Shown here: one piece after another, positions 54,175 to 62,993 of the stretch | Layout of the letters: each line of letters starts with the position of its first letter | How positions within the stretch are numbered: position 1 is the first letter of the stretch | Assembly (NCBI RefSeq): GCF_900112185.1 | Contig: NZ_FOKP01000009.1 | Coordinates: 62,001-126,000 of the forward strand | DNA: 64,000 nt | Reading direction: 5' to 3' | Origin: Allobosea sp. CRIB-10 | GTDB lineage: Bacteria > Pseudomonadota > Alphaproteobacteria > Rhizobiales > Beijerinckiaceae | Notes under the pieces: generated by a model | Seen by the model: only the letters and a program-made list of their open reading frames with translations | Database searches by the model: none | What the model was told of the DNA's origin: nothing | Program-made: the position numbers and the translations under genes

Positions 54175-55452
54175 ATGCGACTGGACCCTGAGGCGGCGCC
54201 CACCGGCGCCGCGAGCGCTGGCGCACGCCCATCGCCTCCTCCGCCGGCAGCACGGCTTTCAGCCGGCATGATCCTGCTTTTCGCGGTGGCGAGCGGGCTC
54301 GCCGTCGCCAATGCCTATTTCGCCCAGCCGCTGCTCGACATCATCGCCAACGATCTCCAGCTCTCGCGCGCCACGGTCGGCCTCGTCGTCGGCGCGACGC
54401 AGCTGGGCTACGGGCTCGGCCTGATCCTGCTGGTGCCGCTCGGCGATCTCGTAGACCGGCGCAAGCTCGTCGTGCTGCAATCGCTGCTCTCGGTCGCGGC
54501 GCTGATCTGCGTCGCCTTCTCTACCTCCGGCACGATGCTGCTCGCGGCGATGGCGGCGATGGGCTTCCTTGCCGTGGTAACGCAGGCCTTCGTCGCCTAT
54601 GCCGCCAGCCTGGCGCGGCCGGAGGAACGCGGCCAGGTCGTCGGCTCCGTCACCAGCGGGATCGTGCTCGGCATCCTGCTCGCCCGCGCCATCGCCGGCG
54701 CGACAGCCGATATCTCGGGCTGGCGAGCGGTCTATCTGCTCTCGGCGGCGGCGACGCTGATCATCGCCGCGATCCTGTTCTGGACCCTGCCGGCCGAGCG
54801 CAAGCCGCCGGCCCGGCTCTCCTATCCGCGCCTGATCGGCTCGCTCTTCACCTTGTTCCGGCAGGAACGGGTGTTCCAAATCCGCGCAGTGATCGCCATG
54901 CTGATCTTCGCCGACGTCACCACGCTGCTGACGCCGCTGGTGCTGCCGCTGGCCGCTCCGCCGCTCTCGCTGTCGCATACGGCGATCGGCCTGTTCGGCC
55001 TCGCCGGGGCGGCGGGCGCGCTCGGTGCGGCACGCGCCGGCGCCTGGACCGATCGCGGCCATGGCCAGCGTATCACCGGCATCGCGCTTGCTTTGATGCT
55101 GTTCGCCTGGCTGCCGATCGGGCTGCTGCCGCAGTCGATCCTCTTCCTGATCGCCGGCGTGCTGATTCTCGATTTCGGCCTGCAGGCGGTGCATGTCACC
55201 AACCAGGCGATGATCTATCGCGTCCGGCCGGAGGCGCAGAGCCGCCTGACCGCCGGGTACATGGTGTTCTATTCGATCGGCAGCACGCTTGGGTCGTCGA
55301 GCTCGACGCTGGTCTATGCACAGGCCGGCTGGACCGGCGTCAGCCTGCTCGGCGCGGCGATCGCTACGGTCGCGCTGGTGTTCTGGGCGGCGACGCTGAA
55401 GGCGATGCCGATCGAGGCAACGCGGGCGGTGACGGGCAAACCTGCCATCTGA
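54175..55452 (+). CDS. MFS transporter (sugar-efflux/multidrug type)
   Basis: 425 residues, about twelve helices. Motif after helix 2 is LVPLGDLVDRRKLVVL; helix 4-5 has VTQAFVAYAASLARPEERGQVVGSV. It resembles arabinose-efflux or AraJ/Bcr-type exporters; substrate unknown. ATG 54175 selected because the upstream frame from 54052 is poorly conserved. Paired with the divergent HxlR regulator. Confidence 0.85.
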   Translation: MRLDPEAAPTGAASAGARPSPPPPAARLSAGMILLFAVASGLAVANAYFAQPLLDIIANDLQLSRATVGLVVGATQLGYGLGLILLVPLGDLVDRRKLVVLQSLLSVAALICVAFSTSGTMLLAAMAAMGFLAVVTQAFVAYAASLARPEERGQVVGSVTSGIVLGILLARAIAGATADISGWRAVYLLSAAATLIIAAILFWTLPAERKPPARLSYPRLIGSLFTLFRQERVFQIRAVIAMLIFADVTTLLTPLVLPLAAPPLSLSHTAIGLFGLAGAAGALGAARAGAWTDRGHGQRITGIALALMLFAWLPIGLLPQSILFLIAGVLILDFGLQAVHVTNQAMIYRVRPEAQSRLTAGYMVFYSIGSTLGSSSSTLVYAQAGWTGVSLLGAAIATVALVFWAATLKAMPIEATRAVTGKPAI

Positions 55453-55454
55453 AA

Positions 55455-55492
55455 CGATCAGGGCCGCTGCCTTGCGGCAACGGCCCTGACGC
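55455..55492 (+). terminator. Hairpin after MFS gene
   Basis: TCAGGGCCG...CGGCCCTGA forms a GC-rich stem with inner TGCC/GGCA arms just past the MFS stop. No T-run follows, so it may be Rho-dependent or bidirectional with the convergent gene. Confidence 0.5.
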
Positions 55493-55511
55493 CCCCCTCA
55501 CTGAAGACCGG

Positions 55512-56000
55512 TCACTTCAGCTTGGCGGCAATCGCCTGCAGGCCGGCATTGGCGCATTCCTCGTCGAGATGGCCGCCCGGGGCGCCGCCGACGCCGACCG
55601 CAGCGATCACCTCGTCACCGACCTTCACCGGCACGCCGCCGCCGAGCAGCAGGAAGCCGGGGATGTGGACGAGATTGCGGGCGCCGGCATTGTTGGCGGC
55701 AGCCTCGGCCATGGCGCCGGTGTTGTTCTTGGCCGAAGCCGAGGTGAAAGCCTTCGCGCGGCTGGCGTCGATGGTGTGCGGGCCGGCGCGGTCAGCGCGG
55801 ATGGTGGCGAGCACGACGCCGCCACGGTCGACCACGGTCGCGGCGACGTTGAAGTTCTTGGCGGCGCAGGCGGCGACGGTCGCCTGGGCGAGCTCGACGG
55901 CAAGCGCGGACGGCAAAGCGCGGACCTGCGCGAGCTGGGCCTGGGCAAGCGTCGGCAGGGCAATAGCGGCGGACATGATGGCGAGACGGGCGAACGACAT
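55512..56000 (-). CDS. Secreted HbpS/GlcG-like protein
   Basis: 162 residues with a Sec signal peptide ending ALPTLAQA and the DUF336/GlcG pattern: a VAATVVDRGGVVLATIRAD segment, GARNLVHIPGFLLLGGGVPVKVG and VGVGGAPGGHLDEECANAG. HbpS of this family binds heme outside the membrane and modulates a two-component system in Streptomyces. Here a two-component pair lies 98 bp away on the same strand upstream. Role by analogy: extracytoplasmic sensor or scavenger; not proven. Confidence 0.8.
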   Translation of the reverse strand: MSFARLAIMSAAIALPTLAQAQLAQVRALPSALAVELAQATVAACAAKNFNVAATVVDRGGVVLATIRADRAGPHTIDASRAKAFTSASAKNNTGAMAEAAANNAGARNLVHIPGFLLLGGGVPVKVGDEVIAAVGVGGAPGGHLDEECANAGLQAIAAKLK

Positions 56001-56098
56001 GGCAATCCCTCTGGTGACCACCGTTTCGGTGTGAGGGAACAATGCCGAAGCCGGCTTCGCCCGTGCATCCGGGCGATCCGCGCTGACCTTAGGTAGTT

Positions 56099-56707
56099 CT
56101 ACCGATCGGCTCCGACGAGATGCAGCCGGACCATCTCGGCGACGGAGGTCGTCTCCAGCTTCTCGGCGAGATGGGCGCGGTGCGTATCGACGGTGCGCGG
56201 CGAGATCGCCAGCGCCCGCGCGATCTCCTTGGTCGAGCGACCCTCGGCGATCAGAGCGAGGATCTCGGCCTCGCGCTGCGACAGGCGAGCGAGCCGTTCG
56301 CGTGACAAGGCGCTGCCGCTTTCGGCGGCGAGCATGCCGTCGAGCGTCGCCAAAGCCGCCTGGACGGTGTCGATCAGCACCTGCTCGTCGACCGGCTTGG
56401 TCAGGAAATCGGCGGCGCCGTTGCGGAAGGCGGCGCGACAGGCCTCGACATCGCCATGGCCGGTGATGACCACGACAGGCCAGCGGCAGCGCGCGGCCGC
56501 GAGCCGTTCCTGCAGCTTCAGCCCGGTCAGGCGCGGCATGCGGATATCGGTGACGATGCAGCCCGGCCGCAAGCCGGGCAGCGCCTCCAGGAAGGCGGCG
56601 GCGTCGGCATGCGGCTGGACCTCGAGCCCGACGGTACGCAGCAGGAAGCTCAGCGCCTCGCGCACCTCCCAATCATCGTCGATCAGATGGACGAGTTGCC
56701 GGCTCAT
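56099..56707 (-). CDS. FixJ-type response regulator
   Basis: 202 residues: receiver domain with phospho-acceptor Asp in IVTDIRMPRLTG, acidic pair in LIDDDWEVRE and Lys in FLTKPVDEQVL, then a LuxR-type HTH (LSQREAEILALIAEGRSTKEIARALAISPRTVDTHRAHL in pieces). Coupled to the kinase gene by a 4-bp overlap. The promoter for the HbpS-like gene lies just downstream, so it may be a target. Confidence 0.92.
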   Translation of the reverse strand: MSRQLVHLIDDDWEVREALSFLLRTVGLEVQPHADAAAFLEALPGLRPGCIVTDIRMPRLTGLKLQERLAAARCRWPVVVITGHGDVEACRAAFRNGAADFLTKPVDEQVLIDTVQAALATLDGMLAAESGSALSRERLARLSQREAEILALIAEGRSTKEIARALAISPRTVDTHRAHLAEKLETTSVAEMVRLHLVGADR

Positions 56708-58215
56708 TCGGCCGCCTCCTTCCGAGCCTCGCCCGCAATGCGCGGCAGGCGGACGCTGAAGACTGCGCCGCCCTCCGCCGCATTCTCGGCAGCGAGCACT
56801 CCGTCGAAGCGCTCGACCAGCCTTACGCAAAGCGCGAGGCCGAGACCGAGCCCGGCCGGCTTGGTCGTGAAGAACGGTTCGAACAGCCGCGCCTGCGCTT
56901 CCGGCGACAGGCCGGGACCGCTATCGCGGACCGCGAGCACGGCATCGCCGCCTTGCGTGCCGACCTCGATCGTCACGCTGCGCTCGCCGTCTTGGCCCTC
57001 GACCGCCTCCAGCCCATTGCGGGCGAGGTTGAAGACGACCTGTTCGAGCTGGACGCGGTCAGCGCGCACCAGTGGCCGGCTCTCGTCACCGGCTACCCGC
57101 AGCGTCGCGCCGACACTCTGAGCGTTCGCGGCAAGGAGATGGACGACCTCGCCGGCCAGCCCGGTCAGGTCGACAGTCTCGACGACGGGCTCGGACTTGC
57201 TGATCCAGGCGCGCAGCCGCCCGAGGATGTCGCCAGCGCGGCGGGCATTGCGCGCGATCGCCTCGAAGGCGCCGGCGAGCACCGCCTGATCCTGCGCCGG
57301 CTGCGTGAGTAGGCGTCTCCCAGCCTGGGCCTGGCCTAGGATCGCGGTCAGGGGCTGCGTCAGTTCATGGGCGATGCCGGAGGCGAGCTCGCCCATGGCG
57401 TTGACGCGTCCGGCATGGGCGAGACGGGCATCCTGCTCGGCCAGCACGGCTTTTCGAGCCGCCTCCTGCGCGGCACTGCGGGCTTCGAGCAGGCGGTCGA
57501 TCAGGAGCGCGGCGAGCGCAATGACCAGGCCCACCAGTACGAGAAAGCCCAATGGTGGCAATGGCCAGTTGGGCCCGCTCGTCGTCAGCGTCAGCCGCAG
57601 CGGCTGGGTGCGGCTGGCGATGTCGGCACGGAAGGCACTCGCCGGCTGGTCGCTCGCCTGGCCGGGCTCGATCAGCCGCAGCTGGACCACAGCCCCTTCC
57701 GGCAGCGGCGTATCGCTCGCCGAGAGCCTGTTCATGTCGATGACCAGCGCGAGCGCGTAATGGCCGACGCCGTCGGTGAGCGCCCGCTTGACCAGAAGCA
57801 GCCTGCTGCCGCCTTCGAGCGCACGGGTGCGCAGGTTCGACCCGACCGCCTGCCGCGCCTCCTCCGCAACGACAGCGGGATCGGTGGCGTCGAGCAATGA
57901 GCGTGGCGGATTCGGCGCCAGATCGACGACGTCGATACCGACGATGCGTGGATAGAAGCGGATGATGCTGGCCGCCACCTGCTCGACGGTCGCGACGGGG
58001 GCGGGCTCAGCCGCCTGCACCAGCGCCGACAGGCTGGTCAGATGCGCGTCGTGCTGATCGACCCGCTGCGAGATCAGGCGATGCAGGGTCCGCCCGGCTT
58101 CCTCCAGCGCGGCGGCATCCTGGCTGCGCCGGTTCAGCGAATAGGCGGCGCAGGCGAGCCCGAATGCCACAAGGCCCGCGACGAGGATGGCGGCACGGCG
58201 CGACCTCCTCAGCAT
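56704..58215 (-). CDS. Sensor histidine kinase with periplasmic CHASE-like domain
   Basis: 503 residues. N-terminal helix (~9-28), a ~190-residue extracytoplasmic region (TRALEGGSRLLLVKRALTDGVGHYALA is CHASE-like), a second helix (~225-247), HisKA domain with phospho-His in SGIAHELTQPLTAIL, and an HATPase domain with N-box LARNGLEAV, G1 DSGPGLS and G2 GLGLGLALC. Probable heme- or ligand-responsive sensor given the HbpS-like neighbour (inference). Pair with the FixJ-type regulator. Confidence 0.92.
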   Translation of the reverse strand: MLRRSRRAAILVAGLVAFGLACAAYSLNRRSQDAAALEEAGRTLHRLISQRVDQHDAHLTSLSALVQAAEPAPVATVEQVAASIIRFYPRIVGIDVVDLAPNPPRSLLDATDPAVVAEEARQAVGSNLRTRALEGGSRLLLVKRALTDGVGHYALALVIDMNRLSASDTPLPEGAVVQLRLIEPGQASDQPASAFRADIASRTQPLRLTLTTSGPNWPLPPLGFLVLVGLVIALAALLIDRLLEARSAAQEAARKAVLAEQDARLAHAGRVNAMGELASGIAHELTQPLTAILGQAQAGRRLLTQPAQDQAVLAGAFEAIARNARRAGDILGRLRAWISKSEPVVETVDLTGLAGEVVHLLAANAQSVGATLRVAGDESRPLVRADRVQLEQVVFNLARNGLEAVEGQDGERSVTIEVGTQGGDAVLAVRDSGPGLSPEAQARLFEPFFTTKPAGLGLGLALCVRLVERFDGVLAAENAAEGGAVFSVRLPRIAGEARKEAAE

Positions 58216-58295
58216 CTGCGTGTCGTTCTCCTGCCGGAACCTACCGGCGAGACTAGCCGGTTTCGCGCCGCCATACAGCGGCTGGCCGCCGGAGA

Positions 58296-59270
58296 CTAGC
58301 CTTCGGCCAGCGCCGCTGTCGGCGCATCGAGCGACAGCACGATGCCATCAGGCGCGAAATCGAGCTTCGCAGTGCCGCCGAGATAGCTGCCGAGCACCTT
58401 CTCGATCATCTGCGAGCCGAAGCCGCGCCGCTGCGGCGCCGTCACATGTGGCCCGCCGCTCTCCTGCCAGCGGAAGTGGAATTCACCGTCATGGTTGCTC
58501 CAGGAGACGTCGACATGGCCGCCATCCCGGGAAAGCGCGCCGTATTTGACGGCGTTGGTGCCGAGCTCGTGCAAAGCGAGCGCCATGGCCAGCGCGCATT
58601 TCGAGGACAGCGTCACCGAAGGGCCGTCCGCGTCGATGCGCTCGCCGGAGCGATGCGGCGACAGCACGACCTCGACGAGCTGCTTGAGCTCGGCGCCGTG
58701 ACGGCTCGCCATCATCAGCACGTCCTGTGCCGCCGCCAGTGCTTGCAAACGGTCGGAGAGGCGCCGCTTGACCATGTCGAGCGGCTCGTCGGAGCCGCGC
58801 AGCGACTGGTTGACGATGCCGGACACCATGGCGAGCAGGTTCTTGATGCGATGGTTCAACTCGCCCGCGAGCAGGCGATAGCGCTCCTCGCCGGCATGCA
58901 TCTGCGTGATGTCGCGCGAGACCGAGAGGATCGCCTCCGGCTTGCCGTCCGACGCAATGATCGGTGTGACCTGGACATCCCAATAGCGCGGATTGCCGGC
59001 GGCGGTGTCGGCCTGCCCCTGGAAGCGGTAGCTGTGGCCGGCCCGGGCCGCCGAGAGCGCGGCCTCGACCTCGGCCTTCCCCGTCCCCTCCCAGAACTGC
59101 GTCCAGGGACAACCGCGGATCGCCTCGAAATCGGCGACCTCCATCACGCGCTGGCCGCCCTCGCTCATGAACTCGAGCGAACCGTCGAGACCGATCACCT
59201 TGATGCAGTCATCCGATGCGGCCAGCACGGCACGCAGGAAGCGGGCATCCTTGTCGAGCTGTGTTGGCAA
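58296..59270 (-). CDS. PAS-HWE histidine kinase
   Basis: 324 residues. PAS domain (~10-125) with VSRDITQMHAGEERYR at its end, then HWE/HisKA_2 domain: phospho-His in ELNHRIKNLLAMVSG, conserved Trp/Glu pattern in the LALHELGTNAVKYGALS N-box and GFGSQMIEKVL. It starts at TTG 59270. No response regulator lies nearby, so it is an orphan kinase. It is divergent from glpR, separated by 200 bp. Confidence 0.88.
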   Translation of the reverse strand: MPTQLDKDARFLRAVLAASDDCIKVIGLDGSLEFMSEGGQRVMEVADFEAIRGCPWTQFWEGTGKAEVEAALSAARAGHSYRFQGQADTAAGNPRYWDVQVTPIIASDGKPEAILSVSRDITQMHAGEERYRLLAGELNHRIKNLLAMVSGIVNQSLRGSDEPLDMVKRRLSDRLQALAAAQDVLMMASRHGAELKQLVEVVLSPHRSGERIDADGPSVTLSSKCALAMALALHELGTNAVKYGALSRDGGHVDVSWSNHDGEFHFRWQESGGPHVTAPQRRGFGSQMIEKVLGSYLGGTAKLDFAPDGIVLSLDAPTAALAEG

Positions 59271-59338
59271 AGGCGGGGCCTTCGAGTCGGGGGTGAAGAC
59301 GAGACAGTTCGACCGCTAGCGCAGTGTCTGTCAAACGT

Positions 59339-59356
59339 GCATGTCTTTTGACATGC
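59339..59356. promoter_or_regulatory. Dyad in glpR upstream region
   Basis: GCATGTC-TTTT-GACATGC forms an 18-bp palindrome between the orphan kinase and glpR, and a wider TGTCAAA...TTTGACA pair surrounds it. Possible operator; the binding protein is unknown. Confidence 0.45.
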
Positions 59357-59470
59357 CTTGCCGTCATGGCTGCACGGCCCAGTGCCGCAGGTGCTTAGCC
59401 GCCGAACAGCCTGAGGTTGACGCTGCCGGCCGGCCCGGTCAGCTTGGCGCCACATCACGAGGAGCCGGAC

Positions 59471-60274
59471 ATGGAGAGCATCACGCCACGCCAACGCGAG
59501 ATCGTGGCGCTGGCAAGGGCGCAGGGACGGGTCAATGTCGAGGAATTGGCGGCGCGCTACGAGGTCAGCGCCCAGACCATCCGCAAGGACCTCAACCAGC
59601 TCTGCGACCAGCGGATCATGTCGCGGGTGCATGGCGGAGCTGTGGTGGCGTCGGGCGTCGAGAACCTCGCCTATGAGGCGCGCCGCTTCATCGCCCGCGA
59701 CGAGAAGGCGGCGATCGGCCGCGCCGCCGCGGCGCTGATCCCGAACGACGCCTCGCTCTTCATCAATATCGGCACCACCACCGAGGAGGTGGCGCGCGCG
59801 CTATCGGACCATCACGGCCTGCTCGTCATCACCAACAACCTGCATGTCGCGACGCTGCTCTACCCGCACGAGAACATCGAGGTGATCGTCGCCGGCGGTC
59901 CGGTGCGGCGCTCCGACGGCGGCGTGATCGGCGCCGCCGCCGTCGACCTGATCCGCCAGTTCAAGGTCGACTATGCGGTGATCGGCACCTCCGCCATCGA
60001 CGAGGAGGGTGCGCTGCTCGACTTCGACTATCGCGAGGTCAGGGTTTCGCAAGCGATCATCGAGAACGCCAGGCAATGCCTGCTCGTCGCCGACAGCACC
60101 AAGTTCGAGCGCTCGGCCCCCGTGCGCATCGGCCATCTGCGCGATGTCGACGTCTTCGTCACCGACCGCCTCGATCCACCGCCGCTGCGCGAGCTCTGCC
60201 GCAGCGAGGGCATCAAGCTGGTCGAAACCGAAACGCTGATCAGGCATGCTGCATACAGCCAAAGCGAAACCTGA
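59471..60274 (+). CDS. glpR: DeoR-family glycerol regulon repressor GlpR
   Basis: 267 residues from ATG 59471, preceded by GAGGAG. N-terminal winged helix: TPRQREIVALARAQGRVNVEELAARYEVSAQTIRKDL in pieces, HGGA wing; C-terminal DeoR sensor domain with IGTTTEEVARAL and DGGVIGAAA. Sensor domains of this family bind glycerol-3-phosphate or related phosphates. It sits 100 bp before glpD with repeat operators between them. Confidence 0.9.
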   Translation: MESITPRQREIVALARAQGRVNVEELAARYEVSAQTIRKDLNQLCDQRIMSRVHGGAVVASGVENLAYEARRFIARDEKAAIGRAAAALIPNDASLFINIGTTTEEVARALSDHHGLLVITNNLHVATLLYPHENIEVIVAGGPVRRSDGGVIGAAAVDLIRQFKVDYAVIGTSAIDEEGALLDFDYREVRVSQAIIENARQCLLVADSTKFERSAPVRIGHLRDVDVFVTDRLDPPPLRELCRSEGIKLVETETLIRHAAYSQSET

Positions 60275-60277
60275 AAT

Positions 60278-60301
60278 TTTCACTTTGACTTTCGTTTTGC
60301 C
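60278..60301 (+). promoter_or_regulatory. Candidate GlpR operator (tandem TTTC repeats)
   Basis: Two adjacent 12-bp units TTTCACTTTGAC and TTTCGTTTTGCC agree at 9 of 12 positions, in an AT-rich gap 74 bp before glpD. DeoR-type GlpR proteins in alphaproteobacteria favour TTTCG-type half sites. Nearby GCGAAAC may be a third half site. Confidence 0.55.
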
Positions 60302-60374
60302 GTTGCGCGCAAAAAAATCACGCTCTACCGTGCGTTGAAGTGGCGGTCGAAAAGGCCGCCTGCGGGAGGAATGC

Positions 60375-61910
60375 GTGACGGCTCCGGTGTTCGACATCGC
60401 CATTATCGGCGGCGGCGTGAACGGCTGCGGCATCGCGCGTGACGCGGCGGGGCGTGGCGCTTCGGTGGTGCTGTTCGAGCAGGGCGACCTCGCCAGCGCG
60501 ACCTCCTCGGCCTCGACCAAGCTGATCCATGGCGGGCTGCGCTATCTCGAGCACTATGAATTCCGGCTGGTGCGCGAGGCGCTGACCGAGCGCGAGGTGA
60601 TGTGGCGCGCTGCACCGCACATCATCCGCCCCCTGCGCTTCGTGCTGCCGCATCATGCGGGCCTGCGGCCCTGGTGGATGCTGCGGCTCGGCCTTTTCCT
60701 CTACGACCATCTCGGCGGCCGCAAGCTGCTGCCGGCGACGCGCTCGCTCGACCTCCGGCGCGACGCCGCCGGCGAGCCCTTGCAGCCGCGTTTCGACCGC
60801 GCCTTCGAATATTCAGATTGCTGGGTCGAGGATGCCCGCCTCGTCGCGCTCAACGCCCGCGACGCGGCCGAGCATGGCGCCTCGATCCTGCCGCGCACAA
60901 AGGTGATCGGCGCGCGCCGCCAGGGCGATCTCTGGGTGGTGTCCACGGAAGCAGCGGACGGAACACGAGCCGAGACCAGCGCCCGCGTGCTCGTCAACGC
61001 TGCCGGCCCCTGGGTCGCCGATGTCTTGAACGGCATCGTCGCCAGCAACCGCCCGGCCTCGGTGCGGCTGGTCCAGGGCAGCCATATCGTGGTGCCGCGC
61101 CTGTTCGAGCACGAGCGCTGCTACATCTTCCAGAACGCCGACGGCCGCATCATCTTCGCCATCCCCTATGAGGGCGACCTGACCCTGATCGGCACCACCG
61201 ACAAGGATTATGACGGCGATCCGGCCAAGGTCGCCGCCAGCGAGGGCGAGATCGCCTATCTCTGCGCCGCGGCGAGCGAGTATTTCCGCAAGCCTATCAA
61301 GCGCGAGGACGTGGTCTGGACCTATTCCGGCGTGCGCCCGCTCTATGACGACGGCGCCAGCAAGGCGCAGGAAGCGACGCGCGACTATGTGCTGACGCTC
61401 GATGAGCCGGCCGGCTCGGCGCCGCTGCTCTCGGTCTTCGGCGGCAAGATCACCACGGCGCGCCGGCTGGCGGAAGCAGCGGTCGAGAAGCTGTCCGCCG
61501 CCGTGCCGGCCCTGCGCGCGCCATCCTGGACCGCCACAGCGCACCTGCCTGGCGGCGATTTCCCGGTCGAGGGCTTCGACGGGTTGGTCGAGCGCATCTG
61601 CGCTCCCTGCCCGTGGCTCGAGCGCAAGCTGGCGCGCCGGCTCGCCCGTGCCTACGGCACCCGCGCCGAGACCCTGCTCGAAGGCGCCAAGGCGATGGCC
61701 GATCTCGGCCGCGTCTTCGGCGCCGACCTGACCGAGCGCGAAGTCGCCTGGCTGATGAGCCAGGAATGGGCTGTCAGCGCCGAGGACGTTTTGTTCCGGC
61801 GCAGCAAGCTCGGCCTGCGCTTCTCGCCCGAGCAGCGCCGGGCGCTCGACGATTATATGGCCGCGAAGGCTGCGCCACCCGCTTCCGCCCGGATGGAGGC
61901 GCGCGGATGA
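60375..61910 (+). CDS. glpD: Aerobic glycerol-3-phosphate dehydrogenase
   Basis: FAD-linked membrane-associated dehydrogenase, 511 residues, GTG start after GGGAGGA. FAD motif IIGGGVNGCGIARDAAGRG, HGGLRYLEHYEFRLVREAL, NAAGPWVADVL, GTTDKDYDGD and VFGGKITTARRLAEAAV are typical. Passes electrons to quinone, giving dihydroxyacetone phosphate. Overlaps glpS by 4 bp; the operon continues rightwards. Confidence 0.95.
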   Translation: MTAPVFDIAIIGGGVNGCGIARDAAGRGASVVLFEQGDLASATSSASTKLIHGGLRYLEHYEFRLVREALTEREVMWRAAPHIIRPLRFVLPHHAGLRPWWMLRLGLFLYDHLGGRKLLPATRSLDLRRDAAGEPLQPRFDRAFEYSDCWVEDARLVALNARDAAEHGASILPRTKVIGARRQGDLWVVSTEAADGTRAETSARVLVNAAGPWVADVLNGIVASNRPASVRLVQGSHIVVPRLFEHERCYIFQNADGRIIFAIPYEGDLTLIGTTDKDYDGDPAKVAASEGEIAYLCAAASEYFRKPIKREDVVWTYSGVRPLYDDGASKAQEATRDYVLTLDEPAGSAPLLSVFGGKITTARRLAEAAVEKLSAAVPALRAPSWTATAHLPGGDFPVEGFDGLVERICAPCPWLERKLARRLARAYGTRAETLLEGAKAMADLGRVFGADLTEREVAWLMSQEWAVSAEDVLFRRSKLGLRFSPEQRRALDDYMAAKAAPPASARMEARG

Positions 61911-62992
61911 GCCTGACGCTGGACAGTATCGACCTGACGCGCGGCGCGCAGACCCTGCTCGCCGACATCTCGCTGACGCTGGAGAGAGGCTCGCTCAACG
62001 TCCTGCTCGGCGCGACGCTGGCGGGCAAGACCTCGCTGATGCGGCTGATGGCCGGGCTCGATGCGCCCAGCAGCGGCAAGGTGCTGATCGAGGGCCGCGA
62101 CGTCACCGGGCTGCCGGTGCAGAAGCGCAATGTCGCGATGGTCTACCAGCAGTTCATCAACTACCCGGCGCTGTCGGTCTACGAGAACATCGCCTCGCCC
62201 CTGCGCGTCGCCGGCCTGCCAGCGAGCGAGATCGAGACGCGGGTGAAAAGCGCCGCGGCGCTGCTGCGGCTCGAGCCCTATCTGCAGCGCAAGCCGCTCG
62301 AACTCTCCGGCGGCCAACAACAGCGCACCGCGATCGCCCGCGCTTTGGTGAAGCGCGCCGAACTGGTGCTGCTCGACGAGCCGCTCGCCAATCTCGACTA
62401 TAAGCTCCGCGAGGAGCTGCGTGAGGAATTGCCGCGCATCTTCGCCGAATCCGGCGCGATCTTCGTCTATGCCACCACCGAGCCGAGCGAGGCGCTGCTG
62501 CTCGGCGGCAACACCGCGACGCTGTTCCAGGGGCGGGTGACGCAGTTCGGCCCGACCGCGCAGGTGTACCGGCAGCCTTACGACCTCGTCACCGCGCAGG
62601 TCTTCTCTGATCCGCCGCTCAACACGCTTTCCGGAACCAAGCAGGGCGGCGAGGTCAGGCTCTCGACCGGCCAGAGCATCCCCGCGAACGGGGCTTTCGC
62701 CAGCGTGGCCGACGGCGCCTACACGATCGGCTTCCGCGCCCATCACCTCGCGCTCGACGCGCTGCCGGCGCCTGCGATCGAACTGCAGGCGAGCGTCTCG
62801 GTCTCCGAGATCACCGGCTCGGAATCCTATGTCCATCTCGATGTCGGCCAGCATCGCCTGGTCGCGCTGGTGCCTGGCGTTCGCCGTCTCGAGCCGGGTG
62901 CCGCCGTGACCGCCTGGCTCGATCCCACCCGCATCTTCCTGTTCGATGCCGCCGGCAGGCTGGCGGCGGCGGCTCCGGCAAAGGCGGCGTGA
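61907..62992 (+). CDS. glpS: Glycerol ABC transporter ATPase GlpS
   Basis: 361 residues. Walker A GATLAGKTS, Q-loop region VYQQFINYPALSVYENI, signature LSGGQQQRTAIARAL and Walker B VLLDEPLANLDYK are seen; the C-terminal ~120 residues form a TOBE-like regulatory domain. In rhizobia GlpS and GlpT are the two ATPase subunits of the glycerol importer. Overlaps glpD by 4 bp. Confidence 0.9.
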   Translation: MSLTLDSIDLTRGAQTLLADISLTLERGSLNVLLGATLAGKTSLMRLMAGLDAPSSGKVLIEGRDVTGLPVQKRNVAMVYQQFINYPALSVYENIASPLRVAGLPASEIETRVKSAAALLRLEPYLQRKPLELSGGQQQRTAIARALVKRAELVLLDEPLANLDYKLREELREELPRIFAESGAIFVYATTEPSEALLLGGNTATLFQGRVTQFGPTAQVYRQPYDLVTAQVFSDPPLNTLSGTKQGGEVRLSTGQSIPANGAFASVADGAYTIGFRAHHLALDALPAPAIELQASVSVSEITGSESYVHLDVGQHRLVALVPGVRRLEPGAAVTAWLDPTRIFLFDAAGRLAAAAPAKAA

Positions 62993-62993
62993 G

